NCBI GenBank assembly: GCA_015232795.1
Contig: JADFYX010000002.1
Coordinates: 1 to 28,849, forward strand
From: Magnetococcales bacterium
GTDB taxonomy: Bacteria > Pseudomonadota > Magnetococcia > Magnetococcales > JADFYX01
DNA length: 28,849 nucleotides
Direction: 5' to 3'
Position numbers and translations under genes: made by a program. Positions 23,920 to 28,849 of the stretch are shown piece after piece. The notes under the pieces were generated by a model that saw only the letters and a program-made list of their open reading frames with translations, did not search any database and had not been told where the DNA came from. Every line of letters begins with the position of its first letter. Within the stretch, counting starts at the first letter, position 1.

Positions 23920-24792
23920 TTAGTTAATAACAAAAACCACCTTAGCCTGTGATAAGAAACTGTTTTTCTGGTCAGCCGCAAAAAGAGTTTTTGCATCTCT
24001 ATCACTAATAACTGCGTCGGTTCCCTGTTTGGTATCAACGGCATTGATCATCAACGGTTTTATACCATTCCATGAGGCTAGAAGACCTTTGGCCTTACCC
24101 AATTTATTTGTAAAACCACCTGTTCCACGGTCAATCAAAATAGAGTTGATAACTTTGGATGGATCAAAAAGTATGTCTCCCCTTTGATTTAAAATACGGT
24201 TGACAATGGCTGGTTTAAAAGAGTGTCCGGCTAGTTCAATGATAACACCATCATAACTGTCGTTAATGCTATTATCTATCTCAATTGCGTCCGCAGGCAA
24301 TGAAGGTTGTGGAGATAGAGGAGCATCACCACTTGTTGTAACAATTTTTTCCTGTTCCAACGTGCTGTATAGGGAATCATAAACACCCCCATTACCTTTT
24401 AGATTTATACGTAAACAGACCTCAGCATATCGCTCTTGGGCGTTATATTTACGTCCACAAATTCTTGCACCCCGTAAAAATCCGGCAACACGGCTACGCA
24501 CCGTATCATTTTGCAACATACCATCGGCAACAGTTGTTTCACCCTCAACACGGATATCCTTGATGGCTTCCAATAGGTTTCTCTGTGCCACAACTGTTGC
24601 AGCTCGAATTGCTGCATATCGGCGTTGTCCGGATTCAGACTCACCAACAACCTCTATGTAGCCTTTGGCAAAAATATCTGGGCTTTCTTCTACAGAGCCT
24701 TCAAACGCAAGGCCACTCTTAGGGGTAAATATAAGGCACAACGCCAGAATAAAAGGCAACAACCCAACAGAAATTTGTTTTATATTACGCAT
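23920..24792 (-). CDS. LPP20/FlgP-like exported protein, copy 1
   Basis: The 290-residue precursor has a signal peptide (cleavage near residue 30 after SGLA). An LPP20-like domain (about 38-150; AKGYIEVVGESESGQRR, VVAQRNLLEAIKDIRVEGETTV, RYAEVCLRIN) and a C-terminal domain (about 180-290; GVIIELAGHSFKPAIVNRIL, PLMINAVD, AKVVFVIN) match the layout of the copy at 19034-19987, though without its long linker. The cysteine in the signal region is not in a proper lipobox. AAGGA lies about 8 bases before the ATG. It is followed by a strong terminator and lies 63 bases after the TPR-SLH lipoprotein gene. A ring or scaffold role like that of FlgP is inferred from the family only. Confidence 0.82.
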   Translation of the reverse strand: MRNIKQISVGLLPFILALCLIFTPKSGLAFEGSVEESPDIFAKGYIEVVGESESGQRRYAAIRAATVVAQRNLLEAIKDIRVEGETTVADGMLQNDTVRSRVAGFLRGARICGRKYNAQERYAEVCLRINLKGNGGVYDSLYSTLEQEKIVTTSGDAPLSPQPSLPADAIEIDNSINDSYDGVIIELAGHSFKPAIVNRILNQRGDILFDPSKVINSILIDRGTGGFTNKLGKAKGLLASWNGIKPLMINAVDTKQGTDAVISDRDAKTLFAADQKNSFLSQAKVVFVIN

Positions 24793-24855
24793 CAGTAAGT
24801 CCTTTTTTTATAATGTGTCCATTAACCAATGTGAATTTTTTTGATAAATGGATTA

Positions 24856-26070
24856 TCAATGTACCTTTATAACATTTCTCAGAGTGAAAACTGCCAACAA
24901 TAGATCGGCTCCGGTTACGGGATCGTTAGGGCGGAACTCACCTGATAACTCAGACTTCATCAACCCCCGTGTTGTCATTGTCATGGCAGCATTAAACCAG
25001 CCAACAGATTTATCTACATCAGGAAAAGGTGAGTTGTGGCCAATATTTTGTGTAGCAATCTCCTCTTGGCCAGTAATCCGTACCAAAACATCCTCTAACA
25101 TCAAAGCCAACTCCTTACGGTTGACGTTAAGGTCTGGCTTAAAAAGATTGGCCCGTGTTGTTGCGTCATATATAGGAGCAAGACCACGAATATTCCATTT
25201 CATAACTGTAGCAACCTCATCCCTGAAAGGATGATTAAGCATATCGGCTGGGGTAAATGCCGCCTCTTTTTCTTGCGACCTTACACGAATACGCCCGGCA
25301 AAAAGTTTATCTATGTCCAGTTCACTCACCAGCAAAGCTGCGACATCTCCCCGTGATACTGCATCTAGAACAGCAATTTTAAGAGCAACTCCGCTCAAAG
25401 TATGATAAGAAGCAGCCCGAGAAATTTTTTGCACCTTTTCATACATCTTATTGGCTTTTTTTATCCACTTACCACCATCTCTACTGCCAACAACTTTCTG
25501 CAACAGAGGCTCTGCACGGCGAAAGTCATTTTTATACTCTGCAATAGCCATAAAATAGTCTGCACAATAGGTGTTTTTATAGTAGGGCAAAGCAGATGTG
25601 TTTAGATTTTCGGCATCAAGGGCAAATTTATAGTGAACGGTAGCTTTTTTTAACCACTGCTTGGACTGCAATACCGTGTAAACCCTGATTGCTGATACAT
25701 GATAAATAAAACGGCCTTCATCTGTTTCGGAGTTTTTATCTGCTTTGTAGAGCCAATTAAGGGCAGCTTTTTCGTCAACCTTACGGTGTTCAGCCTGCTC
25801 TTGTGCAACTGCCTTGTGAGCTAAAATCAAACTTTTACCCATCATGGCCGGGGCATAGGTCTCAATCAGGCTTAAAGATAAATCAAATTTTTTGTCAGCT
25901 TGTTGCATCTTACCATCTTCAAGTAACTCCATGCCAGAAGTGTACTGTTGGATGGCATTATCCATCACTCCAACCCCCTCTTTGGGCATACTCTCACACC
26001 CAGACAAGCCAAGAGCAACAACTAACAATAAAGCTAGGAAACTATAATTTTGTAATTTTAAAAATTTCAT
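24856..26070 (-). CDS. Lipoprotein with TPR-like repeats and SLH domains
   Basis: The 404-residue precursor has a lipoprotein signal (L22-S-G-C25, Glu at +2, so outer membrane). A helical, TPR-like region (about 35-215) is followed by SLH-like repeats: a partial first one near 228-260, a second near 285-335 (HPFRDEV, FKPDLNVNRKELALML) and a third near 350-400 (SPFPDVDKSVGWFNAA, FRPNDPVTGADLLLAV). SLH domains bind secondary wall polymers or peptidoglycan-linked glycans, so the protein could tie the outer membrane to the wall. The start is an ATG with a weak GGGA site. It is flanked by a FlgT-like gene upstream and an LPP20 gene downstream, all on one strand. Confidence 0.83.
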   Translation of the reverse strand: MKFLKLQNYSFLALLLVVALGLSGCESMPKEGVGVMDNAIQQYTSGMELLEDGKMQQADKKFDLSLSLIETYAPAMMGKSLILAHKAVAQEQAEHRKVDEKAALNWLYKADKNSETDEGRFIYHVSAIRVYTVLQSKQWLKKATVHYKFALDAENLNTSALPYYKNTYCADYFMAIAEYKNDFRRAEPLLQKVVGSRDGGKWIKKANKMYEKVQKISRAASYHTLSGVALKIAVLDAVSRGDVAALLVSELDIDKLFAGRIRVRSQEKEAAFTPADMLNHPFRDEVATVMKWNIRGLAPIYDATTRANLFKPDLNVNRKELALMLEDVLVRITGQEEIATQNIGHNSPFPDVDKSVGWFNAAMTMTTRGLMKSELSGEFRPNDPVTGADLLLAVFTLRNVIKVH

Positions 26071-26164
26071 ATTTGTTATCCCACTTCAAAATATAGTAGA
26101 AAAAATTTTTTAAACGTTTTGCAGGAAATATCAAAAAAAACAATATAAGCGAAAAATGTAACCA

Positions 26165-27121
26165 TTAATTTCTAGTAGTGCTAATTTCCCATTCACTCTC
26201 AATAAATTCGGCATTACCATTTAATTTTTGACGACTATTTCTACCACTCTCAGCCCTAATGGTTATGCCACGGGTTGACTTTGAAATCTGCGCTTTAGTT
26301 CCATTAAAAAGCCGCATCCCATTGCCAAGGCCTGCTGTGGGAACACTGCCTAAAGGGTTGTTGCTAGCATACACAATAATACGGTCTTTACCAAATGGAG
26401 GAGAAATTTCCAATTCAAATGGGTCTCCTTTGCTGGCATCAGGTATTTGATGCACCACCCCACCCTTAAAAAAATTGTCCTGGCGGTGGCCATTGGGCAA
26501 TAATTGTACAATGTTGCCATCTGACATAAAGTCTACAACACGAGCATAAAAGTCTCTGTTACCCTCTAAAAAGATGACCATTTTATCACCTTCTTTAAAA
26601 GCCTTCTTTTTTGTCCATACTCGTACTGTTAAAGGTGCGTGGGGGTTTTTCCACATACTACTGTTACTATCTGCTTGCACAACCTTGGGTTCTGGTTTCA
26701 TGCCATATTTAACTTCAGCTTTTATCCAATAGTGATAGCGCAGACCTTCTAAACCAAAATCTTTGTGTTCTAATACCGAAATTTTACCACCAGTTTCAGA
26801 TTGTATAACATCAAAGTCTAGTACACCGTCAGTAACTTTGCTTTTGGACTCAACATAGGCCTCTACACCCTCAAGAATTGACCTTTTGGCCTCTAGCTCT
26901 GCAATCCGCCGAGCCTCTTTTAAGGTAACATTTTCACCCAGATAGGCAAAACCATCGGCATCTCTAATAACCGACCTCACCTCTTTATCTGGCTTAATAG
27001 ATACTCCTCTTTCCCCTATACCAGAAGGCCCACTCCAAGCCATAATAGGTATGAGCAAAAATGTTAGAGTAAAATTAAAAATAAAAATGAATTTTTTAGA
27101 AGGTTTTCCTGAACCTGTCAC
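26165..27121 (-). CDS. Exported FlgT_N-like/DUF4384 protein
   Basis: The 318-residue precursor has a signal peptide (about 8-30, ending IMAWSG). The N-terminal domain (about 50-160; GFAYLGENVTLKEARRIAELEAKRSILEGV as a stretch of motifs, ESKSKVTDGVLDFDVI, HYWIKAEVKYG) resembles the FlgT N-terminal/LPP20-type domain. The second (about 175-280; PLTVRVWTKK, VIFLEGNRDFYARVVDF, GNIVQLLPN, DRIIVYASNNPLG) matches DUF4384. FlgT forms the periplasmic H-ring of Vibrio flagella; DUF4384 is found in envelope and effector-linked proteins of mixed function. GTG is used as start, with GGGGGAG 10 bases upstream. It is the first gene of the envelope locus, so a promoter is expected in 27122-27348. Confidence 0.8.
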   Translation of the reverse strand: MTGSGKPSKKFIFIFNFTLTFLLIPIMAWSGPSGIGERGVSIKPDKEVRSVIRDADGFAYLGENVTLKEARRIAELEAKRSILEGVEAYVESKSKVTDGVLDFDVIQSETGGKISVLEHKDFGLEGLRYHYWIKAEVKYGMKPEPKVVQADSNSSMWKNPHAPLTVRVWTKKKAFKEGDKMVIFLEGNRDFYARVVDFMSDGNIVQLLPNGHRQDNFFKGGVVHQIPDASKGDPFELEISPPFGKDRIIVYASNNPLGSVPTAGLGNGMRLFNGTKAQISKSTRGITIRAESGRNSRQKLNGNAEFIESEWEISTTRN

Positions 27122-27178
27122 AATTTGTAAACTCCCCCAAACATAAATTTACTGATTCAAAAGGTTCTATTATGATTA

Positions 27179-27292
27179 AAAAAAATATGCGTCTAGCAAA
27201 CTAATAAAAAAGTATGATAACAAATCATGCTTTAGATATCCATTGCTATCTTAATATCAATAATATTGCTGTTAGAAAAAAATATGCATCTA
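27179..27292. repeat. Pair of 17-base direct repeats upstream of the envelope operon
   Basis: AAAAAAATATGCGTCTA (27179-27195) recurs as AAAAAAATATGCATCTA (27276-27292), 16 of 17 identical and 97 bases apart. Both lie within the 227-base gap before the first envelope gene. They could be paired binding sites for a regulator, but the A-tract lowers the information content. Confidence 0.45.
27206..27231 (-). terminator. Probable intrinsic terminator of the arsS operon
   Basis: On the minus strand AGCATGAT, a 5-base loop and ATCATACT form an 8-bp stem with one mismatch, followed by a run of six Ts. It lies about 118 bases beyond the arsS stop and before the first envelope gene, separating the two transcription units. 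Confidence 0.5.
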
Positions 27293-27348
27293 AAATCAAG
27301 CTGTATTCTGTATCGTTCTGCTATGGTCTTACATCAATTATTTTTTAC

Positions 27349-28353
27349 TTATGCAACCAAAGCACCCTGACAACTGCTACCCTGACCTGCTGTACATCCA
27401 AAGCAGTGGCCATCCACATGTATAGCATTGCCACAAAGATCCATTGTTATGAGTTCTGAAATGTGCAAACGCTCATTATCTGCATTTTTCAATGGCATAT
27501 TTAGCATTTGGTTAAAATCACAATCATAAACATAACCACGCCAATCGACAGAAACCAAACTACGACACATCAGCCCATCAAGATTCTCTGGGCTAAAAGA
27601 GTTTTTGAGTAGATTTTTATACTCAATTAACTGCCCTTTTGCTGCCATTCGAGATTCAAAACGTCTTATTGGCATATTAACCATAACAAAAAGTTGGTTA
27701 AATTCAATATCATAATCGTTACCGAGCTGTTTTTTATAGACAACCTCCAAACTCTCCTGACTTGGAGGTAGAGTTGCTCCTGCTGGATTATAAACCAAAT
27801 TAAGAGATAGTTTGGAGCCTGGTTGTCCGTAGCCCAAAGCGTTAAGTTTACGAAGCCCTGCGATGCTTAAATCAAAAACACCTTTCCCCCGTTGCTGATC
27901 CACGTTTTCTTTTTGATAACAGGGCAGTGAAGCAACAACATCTACCTGCTCACGTGCCAAAAATTCGGCTAAATCTTTTTGATCTGGTTGTAAAAGTATA
28001 GAAAGGTTACAGCGGTCTATAACCCGTACCCCTAATTTTCGTGCTGCAACTACCAAATCCCGAAAATTATCATTCATCTCCGGTGCGCCACCTGTTAAGT
28101 CTAACGCCTGGATATTGTGTGTTTCAATACAACGTAAAAGCCAGTTAACAGTGGTTTTATCCATCATTTCAGTACGCTTGGGACCAGCATCAACATGACA
28201 ATGGCTACATGTTTGGTTACATCTATAACCGAGATTTGCCTGAAGAGTCTCCAAATTACCACGACTAACAAAGGGAAAACCTGAAGGTGAAACAGAGTGG
28301 GTATGAGAATTAGCAACTCTTAAATCAGGTGCTACTCTGGATAGATTTTGCAT
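27349..28353 (-). CDS. arsS: Radical SAM protein, ArsS-like (arsenosugar biosynthesis)
   Basis: This 334-residue radical SAM enzyme carries the iron-sulfur motif C45-x3-C49-x2-C52 (YRCNQTCSHCHVDAGP) and the GGAPE motif for SAM binding. The C-terminal extension with YDCDFNQML and CFGCTAGQGSSCQGAL is characteristic of the ArsS/DUF3641 family. ArsS adds a 5'-deoxyadenosyl group to dimethylarsinous species in arsenosugar synthesis. The closing motif has Gln where GSSCGG is usual. The family includes selenoprotein forms, but the corresponding site here reads as Cys-Thr. ATG 28353 is preferred; a TTG at 28425 would add 24 residues that overlap the upstream gene in another frame. ArsM, the usual methyltransferase partner, is not in the window. 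Confidence 0.88.
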   Translation of the reverse strand: MQNLSRVAPDLRVANSHTHSVSPSGFPFVSRGNLETLQANLGYRCNQTCSHCHVDAGPKRTEMMDKTTVNWLLRCIETHNIQALDLTGGAPEMNDNFRDLVVAARKLGVRVIDRCNLSILLQPDQKDLAEFLAREQVDVVASLPCYQKENVDQQRGKGVFDLSIAGLRKLNALGYGQPGSKLSLNLVYNPAGATLPPSQESLEVVYKKQLGNDYDIEFNQLFVMVNMPIRRFESRMAAKGQLIEYKNLLKNSFSPENLDGLMCRSLVSVDWRGYVYDCDFNQMLNMPLKNADNERLHISELITMDLCGNAIHVDGHCFGCTAGQGSSCQGALVA

Positions 28354-28363
28354 AAATTTAAAC

Positions 28364-28543
28364 CTATTTAAAACCCAGTTTTTTAAGAACAACAATACCA
28401 GGGCAGAAACCTGTAACTCCAGCAATTATCAAAGATATGGGAGCCACATATAAAAACCAATGGACCACACCAAAACCAGTCAACCAAATACCAATCAAGA
28501 TAACTGTGGCCATAATCAAAAATAGCATGCGTTGAGCTGACAT
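28364..28543 (-). CDS. Small DUF2892/YgaP-like membrane protein
   Basis: A 59-residue frame starts at ATG 28543 with GGAG 7 bases upstream and ends at TAG 28364-28366, ten bases before the arsS ATG. Two membrane helices (about 6-28 and 30-45) are followed by TGFCPGIVVLKKLGF, the closing motif of DUF2892, the YgaP-type transmembrane domain, whose stand-alone members often sit beside rhodanese, thioredoxin or metal-handling genes. The conserved Cys is C47. The overlap of this frame with the TTG-extended arsS reading explains why that extension looks hydrophobic. Function is unknown; co-transcription with arsS suggests a membrane role linked to arsenic or sulfur chemistry. Confidence 0.82.
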   Translation of the reverse strand: MSAQRMLFLIMATVILIGIWLTGFGVVHWFLYVAPISLIIAGVTGFCPGIVVLKKLGFK

Positions 28544-28668
28544 AAATTTTCTCCAAAACAGTTTGTGATTATAAAAATATAGTTGCGAACAATATCATAC
28601 TTTATAGACAAATTTTACAAACTACTTAAACAATATTAAAACCATGCAGACTGAAATTTGTCATACCA

Positions 28669-28717
28669 GAAGATTTTTAAGCTGATTTTGCCCAAATAGC
28701 TTAAAATCTTCCTTTTT
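28669..28717 (+). terminator. Terminator-like hairpin
   Basis: GAAGATTTTTAAGCT (28669-28683) pairs with AGCTTAAAATCTTC (28698-28711) with one bulged T, and an ATTT/AAAT pair extends it into the loop. It is followed by CTTTTT on the plus strand. No plus-strand gene precedes it within the gap, so it may end a small RNA or an antisense transcript. Confidence 0.5.
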
Positions 28718-28756
28718 CACAAGCCAAAATATACCTTGCTATAGATAGTAATGCCT

Positions 28757-28772
28757 AGGCACGAAATTGGCA
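28757..28772 (+). promoter_or_regulatory. Sigma-54-like motif pointing out of the window
   Basis: AGGCACGAAATTGGCA keeps GG-N10-GC spacing and the GGCACG box, but has A for the leading T and TGGC for TTGC. The AT-rich stretch that follows would be the leader of a gene beyond 28849. Weak motif evidence only. Confidence 0.3.
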
Positions 28773-28849
28773 TATTATTTATTAATAAATATTTATTAAA
28801 CAATTCAAGGAATTGCATTTTAAAAACAATTTTATTGTTTTATTGTGGT

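Larger units (their letters stand above)
28544..28849. other. Non-coding end of window (306 bases)
   Basis: No coding frame of note. Going left to right it holds a perfect TATAAT box on the minus strand (28573-28568) about 25 bases before the DUF2892 start, without a good -35 box; a hairpin with a T-run (28669-28717); a palindrome TGCCTAGGCA (28752-28761); a sigma-54-like motif pointing right (28757-28772); and a very AT-rich stretch (about 28772-28801) with nested palindromes. It looks like a divergent promoter region whose right-hand gene is beyond the window. Confidence 0.5.

Noticed and set aside
27350..27366. Sigma-54-like spacing on the minus strand at the end of arsS
   Set aside because: Only GG and TTGCA match; it lies in coding sequence about 230 bases before the next start.
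28354..28425. TTG start extending ArsS by 24 hydrophobic residues
   Set aside because: The hydrophobic look comes from reading the DUF2892 gene in another frame; the ATG at 28353 fits the family.

Overview
The window is about 28.8 kb of AT-rich, densely packed DNA from a Gram-negative bacterium. It encodes lipoproteins with lipoboxes, a SpoIID-type peptidoglycan enzyme, a FecR-domain protein and FlgP/FlgT/CsgG-like envelope proteins. The mix recalls flagellated or magnetotactic Pseudomonadota and nearby groups, but I cannot name the organism from sequence alone. There are no rRNA or tRNA genes, CRISPR arrays, insertion sequences or integrases that I can recognise.

Region 1 (2-5530, plus strand) is a phosphorelay cluster. 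It holds a 5'-truncated hybrid histidine kinase (HAMP-PAS-HisKA-HATPase-REC-REC-HPt), a receiver-kinase protein joined to it by a 1-base stop/start overlap, and two single-domain receivers. Between the two receivers lies a 34-codon remnant of a third receiver. A Rieske-type ferredoxin gene and a HIT-family hydrolase gene follow (5643-6452). A MASE1-CHASE-PAS histidine kinase (6499-9222) faces them on the minus strand.

Region 2 (9223-17854, plus strand) is a glycosylation cluster. A 360-base divergent intergenic region carries a sigma-54-like promoter motif. It leads to a 67-residue single-pass membrane protein, two tandem TPR/GT41 (SPINDLY/OGT-like) glycosyltransferases, a 66-residue protein of unknown family, and a TPR protein with a CgeB-like glycosyltransferase domain. 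Strong RNA-type hairpins lie before the first GT41 gene and before the 66-residue gene.

Region 3 (17884-27121, minus strand) holds seven co-directional genes for exported proteins. In transcription order they are a FlgT_N-like/DUF4384 protein, a TPR-SLH lipoprotein, an LPP20/FlgP-like protein, then after a strong terminator a SpoIID/LytB-domain protein, a DUF799 lipoprotein fused to FN3 and beta-helix regions, a second LPP20/FlgP-like protein, and a FecR-TPR protein. No flagellar or curli structural gene is present. This is the best candidate in the window for an undescribed envelope-spanning assembly: outer-membrane-anchored oligomer-forming modules, a peptidoglycan-cutting enzyme and a wall-binding lipoprotein.

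Region 4 (27122-28849) holds an arsS-like radical SAM gene preceded by a 59-codon DUF2892/YgaP-like membrane protein gene, both on the minus strand. The final 306 bases are non-coding and contain a terminator-like hairpin and a sigma-54-like motif pointing out of the window.
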